From Pigmentiphaga sp. H8 (GTDB lineage: Bacteria > Pseudomonadota > Gammaproteobacteria > Burkholderiales > Burkholderiaceae_B): a stretch of DNA of 64,000 nucleotides. The stretch is from NCBI RefSeq assembly GCF_003854895.1, contig NZ_CP033966.1:186001-250000 (forward strand), read 5' to 3'. This document shows positions 8,370 to 16,504 of this stretch, piece by piece (the stretch's first letter is position 1; the number at the start of each line of letters is the position of its first letter). A model generated the notes under the pieces. That model searched no databases and was not told the DNA's origin. It worked only from the letters and a program-made list of their open reading frames with translations. Position numbers and translations under genes: made by a program.

Positions 8370-8396
8370 TGAGATTAATTATTGATAATATTCTCA
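8370..8396. promoter_or_regulatory. Fur box candidate upstream of bfd
   Basis: An AT-rich dyad starts TGAGATTAATTATTGATAAT and ends ATTCTCA (8370-8396), with outer TGAGA/TCTCA arms and an inner GATAAT hexamer. It resembles the Fur consensus and is in promoter position for the minus-strand bfd. Iron control of bfd by Fur is known in enterobacteria; here it is inferred. Confidence 0.6.
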
Positions 8397-8449
8397 AAAC
8401 TTGCAAGCCATTGCCGTGGGTCTTGTACCACGCGGGTTTCCCGGGGGCC

Positions 8450-9424
8450 TCATTCCACCCGGATGTTCTGTTTTTTGATGATTTCGCCCCACTTTTTGGT
8501 CTCGTTTCGCAAAAATGCGCCGAATTGCTCGGGCGATCCGCTGCCGGGCTGGATCGCCTGGGCATCGAAGAAGGTCTGCATTTCGGGCGTCCGCAAGGCG
8601 CGGTAGACCTCGGTGTTCAGGCGGGAAACGATGGCGGCAGGGGTGCCGGCCGGTGCCAGCAGCCCTATCCACGATCGGGCCTCGAAATCGGGGTAGAACT
8701 GGCTGATGGACGGCACGTCGGGCAGCGCGGGGATCCGTTCCCGGGTGGTGACCGCCAGGGCCCGCATCTTGCCGGCCTTGATGTGGGCCAGCACCGAGCT
8801 GGCGCTGACGAACATGACCTGCACCCGGCCGCCCAGCACGTCCGTGATCGCGGGCGCGCCGCCCTTGTAGGGCACATGGTTCATTTCCACGCCGGCGGTG
8901 GCCTTGAACAGTTCCGCGGTCAACTGGTTGGAGCTGCCGGCGCCGGTGGAGGCGTAGTTCAGCGCGTCGGGCCGGGCCTTGGCCAGCGCGACCAGCTCGG
9001 GCACGGTGCGGGCCGGCACCGAGGGATGGACGACCAGGATCAGCGGCGAGGTGCCGATCAGCGCGACCGGCGCCAGGTCCTTGTCGGAATCGAAGCTGAG
9101 CTTGTACAGCAGGGGATTGACGGCGTGGGTGTCGAAGGCGGCCAGCAGGGTGTAGCCATCCGGGGCGGCCTTGGCCACGTGGGCCGCGCCGATGGAGCCG
9201 CCGGCCCCGGCCTTGTTCTCGACGATGAAAGTCTGGCCCAGCGCGGCCGACAGGCGCGCGCCCAGGTTGCGCGTGACGTTGTCGACGATGCCGCCCGGCG
9301 GGAACGGCACGACGATGTGGACGGGGCGCTCGGGGTACGAGGCCGGCGCCTGCGCGGCGGCGGGCAGCGCGCAGGCGGCCAGTGCGAGTGCGGCGCCCAG
9401 GCGGGCGTAGGGCAGGAAGGGCAT
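8450..9424 (-). CDS. Tripartite tricarboxylate transporter (Bug) substrate-binding protein
   Basis: 324-residue periplasmic receptor of the TctC/Bug family, which is greatly expanded in Bordetella. A signal peptide (LGAALALAACALPAAAQA) is followed by the family opening YPERPVHIVVPFPPGG, then GAAHVAKAAPDGYTLL and VPYKGGAPAITDVLGG. The start at 9424 has GGAG eight bases upstream. No TctA or TctB membrane genes are nearby, so this is an orphan receptor. It lies 47 bp behind a cyclase-family hydrolase in an operon headed by a TetR gene, suggesting uptake or sensing of that pathway's substrate, an organic acid. Confidence 0.9.
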   Translation of the reverse strand: MPFLPYARLGAALALAACALPAAAQAPASYPERPVHIVVPFPPGGIVDNVTRNLGARLSAALGQTFIVENKAGAGGSIGAAHVAKAAPDGYTLLAAFDTHAVNPLLYKLSFDSDKDLAPVALIGTSPLILVVHPSVPARTVPELVALAKARPDALNYASTGAGSSNQLTAELFKATAGVEMNHVPYKGGAPAITDVLGGRVQVMFVSASSVLAHIKAGKMRALAVTTRERIPALPDVPSISQFYPDFEARSWIGLLAPAGTPAAIVSRLNTEVYRALRTPEMQTFFDAQAIQPGSGSPEQFGAFLRNETKKWGEIIKKQNIRVE

Positions 9425-9471
9425 GGGATGTCTCCGATCGTTGTCTTGGACGGGGCGCGGCGCCCCGCGCG

Positions 9472-10257
9472 TCAGTCGAGAATGGCGACGGTGCGGCACC
9501 AGCCGGCCGATCCGTGCTTGATCTTGATGGGAAAGCAACTGATGGTGAAACCGTGGGACGGCAACTGGTCCAGGTTGGTCAGCTTCTCCATCTGGAAGTA
9601 GCCGATGTCGCGCCCCGCCTTGTGGCCTTCCCAGATGATGGCGGGGTCGCCGTCGCGCGCGTAGCGCTCGACCACGAACTTGAACGCGGGGTCCCAGCTG
9701 TAGGAGTCGGTGCCGACCACCCGCACGCCCTGCTCCAGCAGCCAGAGCGTGGCGGCGCGGCCGAAGCCGCAGGCGCTTTCCCAGTAGTCCTCCTGGCCGT
9801 AGCGGGCGCCGGCGCGGGTGTTGGCCACGACGATGTCCAGCGGTTCAAGGGTATGGCCGATGCGCTTCAATTCGGCCTGAATGTCGCCGGGCGTGACCAC
9901 GTAGCCGGCTTCCATGTGGCGGAAGTCGAGCTTCACGCCGGGCTTCAGGCACCAGTCCAGCGGCACTTCGTCGATGCCCGGCGCCGGCCGGCCGCCTTCC
10001 TGCAGCGCGTGGTCGGTCGTGGGGTGGTAGTGCCACGGCGCGTCCATGTGGGTGCCGGCGTGGGTCGACAGCGATACCCGCTCCACGGCCCAGGCCTTGC
10101 CCTCGGGCAGGTCGTCGGGCCCGATGCCGGGAAAGAGCTTGGAGAACAGTTCCCAGGACTGGTCGTGGTCGACGTAGCTGATCTGGGGGCGGTGGTGCGC
10201 CGGCGAAGTGGGCTTGTCTTCAAGGGCGACCGACAGGTCGATGATGCGGCGGGTCAT
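9472..10257 (-). CDS. Cyclase-family (kynurenine formamidase-like) metal-dependent hydrolase
   Basis: 261 residues. The metal-binding signature HAGTHMDAPWHYHP of the cyclase/formamidase (KynB-like) family lies around residue 75, with further conserved residues in VGTDSYSWD and a terminal ISCFPIKIKHGSAGWCR. Family members hydrolyse arylformamides or other amides and isatin-type rings; the substrate here is unknown. The start at 10257 (MTRRIIDLSV) is the family start. It sits between a TetR regulator (17 bp upstream) and a Bug receptor, all on the minus strand, and diverges from an amidohydrolase. Confidence 0.88.
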   Translation of the reverse strand: MTRRIIDLSVALEDKPTSPAHHRPQISYVDHDQSWELFSKLFPGIGPDDLPEGKAWAVERVSLSTHAGTHMDAPWHYHPTTDHALQEGGRPAPGIDEVPLDWCLKPGVKLDFRHMEAGYVVTPGDIQAELKRIGHTLEPLDIVVANTRAGARYGQEDYWESACGFGRAATLWLLEQGVRVVGTDSYSWDPAFKFVVERYARDGDPAIIWEGHKAGRDIGYFQMEKLTNLDQLPSHGFTISCFPIKIKHGSAGWCRTVAILD

Positions 10258-10274
10258 GGCGTGTATCCGGAAGG

Positions 10275-10940
10275 TCAGAGCGGCGTGCCGGCCGGGGCGG
10301 CTGCCCGCATGCCGGCGGCGATGAAGGCGACGAGCTGGGCGACGATGCGCTCGGGGTCGTCGGTGTCGCACAGTCCGCCGGAGATGCGGTGCAGGCGGTG
10401 GTAGGTCTCGTCGGCGTCGCTGACGATGTACATCATGGCGCCGATGGCGAAGGCGTAGCGCCAGTAGGCTTCCTCGCGGCCCAGCGCGGGCTGGGCGCCC
10501 ATCAGGGCGTCGACGAAGTCGGATGCCAGCGCGTCGTACTGTTCGAAGATGGCGGCGTTGGTGCTGGCGCGCGGCAGGGCCCGGGCCTGGATCAGCAGCC
10601 GGATCAACAGCCGCCATTCGCCGGTGGCGTCGAAGCTCAGGCGCACGGGCGGCGCGATCAGCGCCTCCACCACTTCTTCCATGGTGGGTTCGCGGTGCGC
10701 CGGCACCCGGGCCAGGGCCTCGCGCCGCATGCGGTTGATGGGCTCGGACACGACGCGCAGGACTTCCTGTACCAGGGCGTCCTTGGAGCCGAAGTGATAG
10801 TGGATGGCGGCGATGTTCACCTGGGCGGCGGAGGTGATCTCGCGCAGCGAGGCGGCCTCGAATCCCCGCGTGGCGAAGATGCGCAGGGCGGCCAGCACGA
10901 TGCGGGAGCGGGTGGAGGTGTCGTCGTCGAGCAGGTTCAC
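10275..10940 (-). CDS. TetR-family transcriptional regulator
   Basis: 221 residues counting from a GTG at 10940. The N-terminal TetR helix-turn-helix is clear (ALRIFATRGFEAASLREITS, then VNIAAIHYHFGSKDALVQEV). The remaining helical region resembles CerR-type C-terminal domains. An in-frame start further upstream would run through an AT-rich operator-like region, so the GTG was preferred, though its ribosome site (CGGAAC) is modest. It likely represses its own operon with the cyclase and Bug genes, and perhaps the divergent amidohydrolase, through the TTTGAATC repeats upstream. Confidence 0.88.
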   Translation of the reverse strand: MNLLDDDTSTRSRIVLAALRIFATRGFEAASLREITSAAQVNIAAIHYHFGSKDALVQEVLRVVSEPINRMRREALARVPAHREPTMEEVVEALIAPPVRLSFDATGEWRLLIRLLIQARALPRASTNAAIFEQYDALASDFVDALMGAQPALGREEAYWRYAFAIGAMMYIVSDADETYHRLHRISGGLCDTDDPERIVAQLVAFIAAGMRAAAPAGTPL

Positions 10941-10975
10941 GATGGGGTTCCGGGGTAGTCGGGCGCAGTATGGGC

Positions 10976-11023
10976 GATTCAAACGAAAATTTGAATCAGT
11001 TTTTTGAAATTTTTGTTTGAATC
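10976..11023. promoter_or_regulatory. TTTGAATC operator array between tetR and amidohydrolase genes
   Basis: GATTCAAA (10976-10983), a 6-bp spacer and TTTGAATC (10990-10997) form a perfect 8-bp inverted repeat. A third TTTGAATC copy lies at 11016-11023, 26 bp on. It lies in the intergenic region shared by the divergent genes, the usual position for a TetR operator. Confidence 0.6.
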
Positions 11024-11137
11024 GAGGGAAAACCCAGCCGATCACCAAGTTTTCGACCACCGAAAAGTTCGAGAATATCGGGTGCGGACCGCCCTGCCTG
11101 GCGATAAAGTCCCAGCTGTAAACACGTAGAGCTGGAT

Positions 11138-12091
11138 ATGACCCAAGACACGCAAGCCCCGTCGGCCGCCCGCCCGCTACTGTTCGATTCGCACGCTCAC
11201 CTGGTGGCGGATGACCAGGTGCGCTATCCGCGCAATCCCATGAGGCGCGCCGCCGACGCGCCGCCGCGCGCCCCGGGCGTGATCGGCAAGCCGGGCGGCA
11301 AGCACGGTCCGAATCCGATCAACGAAGTGCCCGACGTGGCCCGCATGCTGGTCTGGATGCAGGAAGAGAACGTCGACGGCGCGGTGGCCGTGCAAAAGCG
11401 CATGATCTATCGCTACGACAACAGCTACATCCTGGATTCGTCCGACGCCCATCCCGAGATCTTCTCGGCGGTGGTCATCCTGGACGCCGAGGACGCCGGC
11501 ACGCCGGGCCTGGTGCGCAGCTACATCGAGAAGAACGGCCTGGCCGGCGTGCGCCTGTTCGGCGGCCGCCAGCCCGACGGCAGCATGCCGTGGCTGAACT
11601 CGCCCCAGGCGCTCAAGACCTGGGACGTGGCCGAGGAATTCGGCCTGGTCATCGACCTGGAAGTGCTGGCCGTGGGCGGCGGCGGTCCGTCGGTGCCGAC
11701 CATCATCGAACTGGCCCGCCGTTACCCGAACGTGCGCATCGTGCTGGACCACCTGCTGGAGCCCGAGGCCACCGAGGAACACTTCGGCCTGGACGAGCGC
11801 TTCGAGAAGCTGGCGCACGAGCAGAACATCTTCTTCAAGTTCACCTCGATCAACCTGGACGAGTACCGCGAGGCCGACGTGCCGGCCGAACAGGTGCTGC
11901 GCCGCGCGGTCGACCTGTTCGGCGCCGACCGCATCATGTGGGGCTCGGACATCGGCACCTCGTCGGGCACCTACAAGGAAATGGTCCAGCGCATGCTGGA
12001 TGCCTCGGTCCTGCTGAACGACGAGGAAAAGCGCGCGGTCTGGCACGATACCGGCAAGCGCGTGTTCGTGAAGGGCGGCGCCCGGCGCTGA
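11138..12091 (+). CDS. Amidohydrolase-2 family metal-dependent hydrolase (PDC-hydrolase-like)
   Basis: 317-residue TIM-barrel hydrolase. The metal-binding HxH is FDSHAHLVAD (H19, H21), a second histidine is in RIVLDHLLEP, and the catalytic aspartate is in IMWGSDIG near the C-terminus. Relatives hydrolyse 2-pyrone-4,6-dicarboxylate, aminocarboxymuconate-type acids or lactones. It is divergent from the tetR-cyclase-Bug operon and followed by an iclR gene on the same strand, so a role in breakdown of an aromatic ring-cleavage product is plausible. The substrate is not determined. Confidence 0.85.
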   Translation: MTQDTQAPSAARPLLFDSHAHLVADDQVRYPRNPMRRAADAPPRAPGVIGKPGGKHGPNPINEVPDVARMLVWMQEENVDGAVAVQKRMIYRYDNSYILDSSDAHPEIFSAVVILDAEDAGTPGLVRSYIEKNGLAGVRLFGGRQPDGSMPWLNSPQALKTWDVAEEFGLVIDLEVLAVGGGGPSVPTIIELARRYPNVRIVLDHLLEPEATEEHFGLDERFEKLAHEQNIFFKFTSINLDEYREADVPAEQVLRRAVDLFGADRIMWGSDIGTSSGTYKEMVQRMLDASVLLNDEEKRAVWHDTGKRVFVKGGARR

Positions 12092-12173
12092 TTTCCCCAG
12101 GACCGCCGTACGCAAGCGCGCATCCGGCGATGCGATAATCGCCGGCCGGCGCCCTTTCCGTACGGAGGTCCGC

Positions 12174-12941
12174 GTGCCTTCCTTTCCGCCCGTCCAAGCC
12201 GTTGTCCGCACCATCGAGCTGCTGCAGGCCCTGAACCGCCAGCCGGTCTCGACCCTGGACGTCCTGCACAAGCAGACGGGCATCCCCAAGCCGTCGCTGA
12301 TACGCCTGCTGGAATCGCTTGCCTCCAAGGGGCTGGTGCGCCATGCGCCGCAGTACGGAGCGTATTACCTGACGTCGCTGGTCAACACGCTGTCGTCGGG
12401 CTATCACAGCGAACCGCGCATCGTCGAAGCGGCCCAGCCGCGCCTGGACGCGCTGACCGAGGCCATCAAGTGGCCGCTGGCCATCGCGGTGTTCGACACC
12501 GATGCGATGGTGGTGCGCTACAGCACCATTCCCCATTCACCGCTGTCGCTGCTGCACTCCACCATCAACATGCGGCTGAGCCTGGTCAGCCGCGCCATCG
12601 GGCGCGCCTACCTGGCCTTTTGCGAAGAGGATGAGCGCGAGACCATACTCGCGCTGCTGCGGCAATCGAAAAACCCCGAGGACCAGCCGGCGCGTGACCA
12701 GGAGGCGGTGCGGGGAATGATCGAACTCACGCGCGCGCAGGGCTATGCGCTGCGCGACCCCGCCGTGCGCCCGGTGTCCGGCACCCTGGCGGTGCCGGTG
12801 TTCGACGGCAAGCACGTGGTGGCCTCGTTCGGCATGACGTGGTTCGCGTCCACGCTGACCAACGAGCAGGTCGTCGAACGCTACCTGGAACCGTTGCAGG
12901 AGGTCTCCCGAGGCATCTCGGAAGACCTCGCCAGGCTCTAG
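12174..12941 (+). CDS. IclR-family transcriptional regulator
   Basis: 255 residues from a GTG at 12174 with a strong ACGGAGGTC ribosome site. An N-terminal winged helix (TLDVLHKQTGIPKPSLIRLL) is followed by the IclR effector domain (SLVSRAIGRAYLAFCEEDER, then SGTLAVPVFDG). Closest in style to MhpR-like activators of aromatic-acid catabolism. It is convergent with the cupin gene and shares a CTAG whose two strands hold both stop codons. It probably controls the minus-strand catabolic genes at 12938-18024. Confidence 0.88.
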   Translation: MPSFPPVQAVVRTIELLQALNRQPVSTLDVLHKQTGIPKPSLIRLLESLASKGLVRHAPQYGAYYLTSLVNTLSSGYHSEPRIVEAAQPRLDALTEAIKWPLAIAVFDTDAMVVRYSTIPHSPLSLLHSTINMRLSLVSRAIGRAYLAFCEEDERETILALLRQSKNPEDQPARDQEAVRGMIELTRAQGYALRDPAVRPVSGTLAVPVFDGKHVVASFGMTWFASTLTNEQVVERYLEPLQEVSRGISEDLARL

Positions 12942-13801
12942 GCCGCTGCGGCGGCGACGGACGCGGGCATGGGGTACTCGTCCGCGTTGCAGACCAGGCC
13001 GGGCTTGCTGGAGAAGTCCACGCGCGGCGGGCCGAAGATGTCGATCAGCCAGCAGTCGCCCTGGCTGACGTTGCGGCTGGTGTGCAGCACCTTCGCCGGG
13101 ATGACCGTGACGGACGGGCTGCCGATCTCGACGTGCTCGTCTTCCTTCCACATGTCCATGTCCGGCGTCCACGGCCAGCGCAGGTGATGCGCGTAGGTGC
13201 CCTGGATCGCCAGCGAGGCCTGTTCGAAGTCGGCGTGGGTGTGCGGGCTGAGCTTGTGCACGTCGCGCGGCACCAGGCGCTTGGCCAGGAAATTGACCAT
13301 CAGGTTGGTGCTGCGGAAGATGCGCATGTTGCTGTCGGGCCGCACGTGCTCGGCCAGCACGTAATGGCGCAGCTTGAAGCCGGCGGGCGGATCGGGCCAG
13401 GGTACCAGCGGCGCGACTTCGGGCGCGCCATCGGCGTAGATGGCCTGGTTGACCGAGGCCTGCGCCAGGTCGGCGGCGCGATGGGAGAACACGCGCACGA
13501 TGGTGCCGGCGGCCGTGGCTTCGACACGGCTCGCGCCCGGGGGAACGATGGTCACGGTCTCGGGGGCGGCGTCGATCTGCTCGGCGCCCGCCTGGATGCG
13601 CGCGCCGCCGCTGTGCACGAAGACGAAGTATTCGTCGGGGTTGGCGTCGCGCGCCAGCACGGCGCCCGCTTCGACCTGCGAGACGGCGACGACGAAATTG
13701 GCGCCCCGGGTCAGCCAGGTGCGCGCGCCGGCTTCCTGTTGCTGCGGAGCGGTGTCGTAGTGCGCGGCATAGGTCGCGGACCGTGGTTGTTGGACAGTCA
13801 T
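12938..13801 (-). CDS. Cupin-fold protein, function unknown
   Basis: 287 residues, no firm assignment. An N-terminal cupin-like half (DEYFVFVHSGGARIQAGAEQ, then TVTIVPPGASRVEA) is followed by a second cupin half with possible metal ligands (SPHTHADFEQASLAIQGTYAHH and VTVIPAKVLHTS), so it is bicupin-like. The start at 13801 has an AAGGTGAAG ribosome site. It lies 31 bp downstream of the aldolase gene and is the last gene of a minus-strand catabolic cluster. Bicupins of this size include dioxygenases and isomerases, but the residues here do not identify one. Confidence 0.75.
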   Translation of the reverse strand: MTVQQPRSATYAAHYDTAPQQQEAGARTWLTRGANFVVAVSQVEAGAVLARDANPDEYFVFVHSGGARIQAGAEQIDAAPETVTIVPPGASRVEATAAGTIVRVFSHRAADLAQASVNQAIYADGAPEVAPLVPWPDPPAGFKLRHYVLAEHVRPDSNMRIFRSTNLMVNFLAKRLVPRDVHKLSPHTHADFEQASLAIQGTYAHHLRWPWTPDMDMWKEDEHVEIGSPSVTVIPAKVLHTSRNVSQGDCWLIDIFGPPRVDFSSKPGLVCNADEYPMPASVAAAAA

Positions 13802-13832
13802 GGACTTCACCTTTGCATGAGAGGGTGCCGCG

Positions 13833-14588
13833 TCAGCCGTGCGACCGGTTGCCTGACACGGCAACCGATTGCGCGCCCTGGCGCAGCAGGGATTGGTCGG
13901 ATCCGATCACGAACCAGGTCACGCCTTGGGCGGCGAATTCGTCGCGTTCCGCGGCATTGGCCACGAACATCGCGGCGATCTTGCCGGCGGCCAGGGCCGC
14001 GCGCACGATGCGGGCGGTGGCTTCCAGCACCGCCGGACTGCGCGAGCCTTCCTCGCCCATGGACAAGGCCAGGTCGGCGCGGCCCACGAACAGTCCGCCC
14101 ACGCCGGGAACGGCGGCGATGCTTTCCACGTTGGCCAGGCCCTCGACGCTTTCGATCTGGCACATCACCAGCGTCTGGTCGCCCGCTTCCTGGGCCTGCT
14201 TGTAGGTCATGGTCCCGTAGCCGGCGGCTCGCGGCGAACTGGAAAAACCTCGCACGCCGCCTTTGTAGCGGGCGCGCGAAACGATCAGTTCCGCCTGCTC
14301 GGCGCTATCGACGTGCGGCACCACGATGCCCGCGGCGCCCAGGTCCAGCGTCGACAGGATGGTCGAGGCTTCGTAGTCGGCCACCCGCACGAAAAGCGGC
14401 AGCCGCGCGGCCCGTCCCGCCATCATCATCAAGTCCAGCGCCACCCGGTCGAACGGCGCATGCTCGGCATCCAGCACCCCGAAATCCAGCGCCGTCGTCC
14501 CCAGTATCTCCACCACGTGCGGCGACACCGTCTTGATGAACGTCCCGGCCTGCACCGACCGGCTGAAATCAGCAGATGAACTCGTCAT
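13833..14588 (-). CDS. HpcH/HpaI-family class II aldolase
   Basis: 251-residue metal-dependent aldolase or lyase cleaving 4-hydroxy-2-oxo acids to pyruvate plus an aldehyde or oxo acid. Visible family features are FGVLDAEHAPFD, the arginine strand LPLFVRVADYE, IVVPHVDSAEQAE, and metal ligands in QIESVEGLANVESIA and GLFVGRADLALSMG. The start is the ATG at 14588 with AAGGGAA upstream. It is cotranscribed with the cupin gene. In the cluster it could perform the final carbon-carbon cleavage of a ring-fission product. Confidence 0.9.
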   Translation of the reverse strand: MTSSSADFSRSVQAGTFIKTVSPHVVEILGTTALDFGVLDAEHAPFDRVALDLMMMAGRAARLPLFVRVADYEASTILSTLDLGAAGIVVPHVDSAEQAELIVSRARYKGGVRGFSSSPRAAGYGTMTYKQAQEAGDQTLVMCQIESVEGLANVESIAAVPGVGGLFVGRADLALSMGEEGSRSPAVLEATARIVRAALAAGKIAAMFVANAAERDEFAAQGVTWFVIGSDQSLLRQGAQSVAVSGNRSHG

Positions 14589-14640
14589 CAATATTCCCTT
14601 GTCACAAAATTAAGAACCCCTAACCCCGCTAGCCCGTTGG

Positions 14641-14716
14641 TTTCCAGGGCACAGCGGATCCGGCTCCGCCGGTCCGCCAGTGCCGCCCCCCGGGAGGCGC
14701 GCGAAGCGCGTAGGGG
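14641..14716. repeat. GC-rich dispersed intergenic repeat, copy 2
   Basis: A single-orientation copy made of CCAGGGCACAGC, GGATCCGGCTCCGCCGG and a GGCGCGCGAAGCGCGTAGGGGGG block. It abuts the stop codon of the flavin reductase gene, so it lies in the 3' end of one minus-strand gene and upstream of the next. Confidence 0.8.
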
Positions 14717-14719
14717 GGA

Positions 14720-15340
14720 TCAGATAGGCGGCGCCTGCAGCATCGGCCGATGGAAGATCTCGCCCAGCCCCGCGTAGTACGGTCCGCCCAGCCGGGCGAT
14801 GGGCCGCATCGCCACGGCATCGATGTGCCGGCCGTTGAAGATGGCCTCGGACAGGTGGAAGGCCACCACTTCGCCGATATACAGCGTGTTCAGGCCCCGG
14901 CCCAGCGGCAGCACGTGCTCGAGCCGGCATTCCATCTGGATCGGGGTGGCGGGAATGCGCGGCGGCCGCACCACCGTGCTGGGCGCCAGCTCGATGCCCA
15001 GCGTCTCGGGCTCGCCGATCTCGGGCGGGTAATCCGCGCCCGACGCATGCATCAGCTCCAGCGTGGCTTCCGTGGCCACGTTCACCACGAACTCGCGCGT
15101 CTCGACGATGTTGCGCGCGGTGTCCTTGAGCTCTCCCTTGCGCGAGCCGATGTTCACCGCCAGCATCGGCGGGCTGTGCGCCACATAGTTGTACGAGCTG
15201 AACGGCGCGGCATTGACCCGCCCCGATTCATCCTGCGTGGTGATCCACGCCACCGGCCGGGGCGTCACGCAGCCCACGATCAGCCGATAGGCCTCCTCGG
15301 TGCTCATGCCCTCGGTCTTCAACGTAACGAAACCGCTCAT
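14720..15340 (-). CDS. Flavin reductase-like FMN-binding protein
   Basis: 206 residues of the FMN-binding split-barrel flavin reductase family. Landmarks are the N-terminal LIVGCVTPRPVAWITTQDESG, VNAAPFSSYNYVAHSPPMLA and EFVVNVATEATLELMHAS. Relatives are NAD(P)H:flavin oxidoreductases that supply reduced flavin to a monooxygenase, or stand-alone oxidoreductases. No monooxygenase gene is in the window. It lies between two copies of the GC-rich repeat in the minus-strand catabolic cluster. Confidence 0.82.
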   Translation of the reverse strand: MSGFVTLKTEGMSTEEAYRLIVGCVTPRPVAWITTQDESGRVNAAPFSSYNYVAHSPPMLAVNIGSRKGELKDTARNIVETREFVVNVATEATLELMHASGADYPPEIGEPETLGIELAPSTVVRPPRIPATPIQMECRLEHVLPLGRGLNTLYIGEVVAFHLSEAIFNGRHIDAVAMRPIARLGGPYYAGLGEIFHRPMLQAPPI

Positions 15341-15403
15341 TCAAAACTCCATGGGGAGGAACCTCCCCGAAAACCCGTGCCCCAATCCAAGAAGAACTCA
15401 CAA

Positions 15404-15484
15404 GACCCAGGGCACAGCGGATCCGGCTTTGCCGGTCCGCCAGTGCCGCCCCCCTGTGGGGGGCGCGCGGAGCGCGTAGGGGGG
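15404..15484. repeat. GC-rich dispersed intergenic repeat, copy 3
   Basis: Same order as copy 2: ACCCAGGGCACAGC, then GGATCCGGCTTTGCCGG, then a block ending GCGCGTAGGGGGG. It abuts the stop codon of the Bug receptor gene and lies in the 144-bp gap before the flavin reductase gene. Confidence 0.8.
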
Positions 15485-16465
15485 CTAGTCCAATTTGATA
15501 TTGGCCTGTTCGATGATCCGCTTCCACTTCGCGCTTTCGATCTTCATCAGCGAATCCAGCTGCTCGGGCGAACCGCCGCCCACGACCGCGCCGAACTGCT
15601 CGAGCTTGGCCCGGCCCTCGGGCGAGTTCAGCACGAGGTTGATCTCGCGGTTGAGCTTGTCGACGATGGGACGGGGCATGCCGGCGGGGCCCGCCACGGC
15701 GAACCAGACCGAGGCCTCGACGTCGAAGCCCTGCTCGACCGCGGTGGGCACCTCGGGCGTGCCGGGGAAGCGCTTCTTGGACGTTACCGCCAGGCCGTTC
15801 ATCTTGCCGCTCTGGATCTGCGGGATGAAGGCCGTGATGGGCGCGACGATGGCCTGGATGGAGCCGCCCAGCAGGTCGGTCATGGCCGGCGTGTCGCCCT
15901 TGTACGGAACGCCCAGGAAGTCGGTCTTGGTGTTGTGGCGCAGCAGTTCATAGGCCAGGTGGCCAATGGTGCCGTTGCCCGGGTTGCCGATGGAATACTT
16001 GCCCGGCGCGGCCTTGGCCAGCGCGATGAATTCCTTCAGGTTCTTGGCCGGGGTCTTGTCGGTGGACACGATCACCAGCGGGATCTCGCCCACCAGCACG
16101 ATGGGGGTCAGGTCCTTGGCCGGATCGTACGGCATGGACTTGTACAGGTACTTGTTGTTGGCCAGCGGGCCCGAGGTCGTCAGCGTGAGCGTGTAGCCGT
16201 CGGGGTTGGCCTTGGCGACCTGGTCGGTGCCGATGTTGCCCGCCGCGCCCGGACGGTTGTCGACGACGAACTGCTGGCCGAGTTTCTGGCCCAGCCGTTC
16301 GGCGATCAGGCGCGCGACCACGTCGGTGCTGCCGCCGGCCGGGAACGGTACGACCAGCCGCACGGGCCGGGTGGGCCACGACGCGGCGGCGTCCTTGGCC
16401 TGGGCGGTGGTGGCGCCCAGGGCCAGGATGGCGGTGGCGCAGGCGAGAAGGCTATGGTTTTTCAT
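15485..16465 (-). CDS. Tripartite tricarboxylate transporter (Bug) substrate-binding protein
   Basis: 326-residue TctC/Bug receptor with signal peptide (SLLACATAILALGATTAQA), WPTRPVRLVVPFPAGGSTDV, GTDQVAKANPDGYTLT and VPYKGDTPAMTDLLGG. The start at 16465 was chosen at the signal peptide methionine. It is cotranscribed after the two fumarase-type subunits (39 bp gap) and is again an orphan without TctAB. Context suggests a di- or hydroxy-acid ligand such as tartrate or fumarate-like compounds. Confidence 0.9.
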   Translation of the reverse strand: MKNHSLLACATAILALGATTAQAKDAAASWPTRPVRLVVPFPAGGSTDVVARLIAERLGQKLGQQFVVDNRPGAAGNIGTDQVAKANPDGYTLTLTTSGPLANNKYLYKSMPYDPAKDLTPIVLVGEIPLVIVSTDKTPAKNLKEFIALAKAAPGKYSIGNPGNGTIGHLAYELLRHNTKTDFLGVPYKGDTPAMTDLLGGSIQAIVAPITAFIPQIQSGKMNGLAVTSKKRFPGTPEVPTAVEQGFDVEASVWFAVAGPAGMPRPIVDKLNREINLVLNSPEGRAKLEQFGAVVGGGSPEQLDSLMKIESAKWKRIIEQANIKLD

Positions 16466-16504
16466 GGGGTCTCCGATCTTTCGTCGTGAAGAAGGTTGCC
16501 GCAC

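Noticed and set aside
7805..9601. Plus-strand open frame covering the repeat, bfd and a Bug gene
   Set aside because: It is antisense to two recognised genes and crosses a repeat; not a gene.
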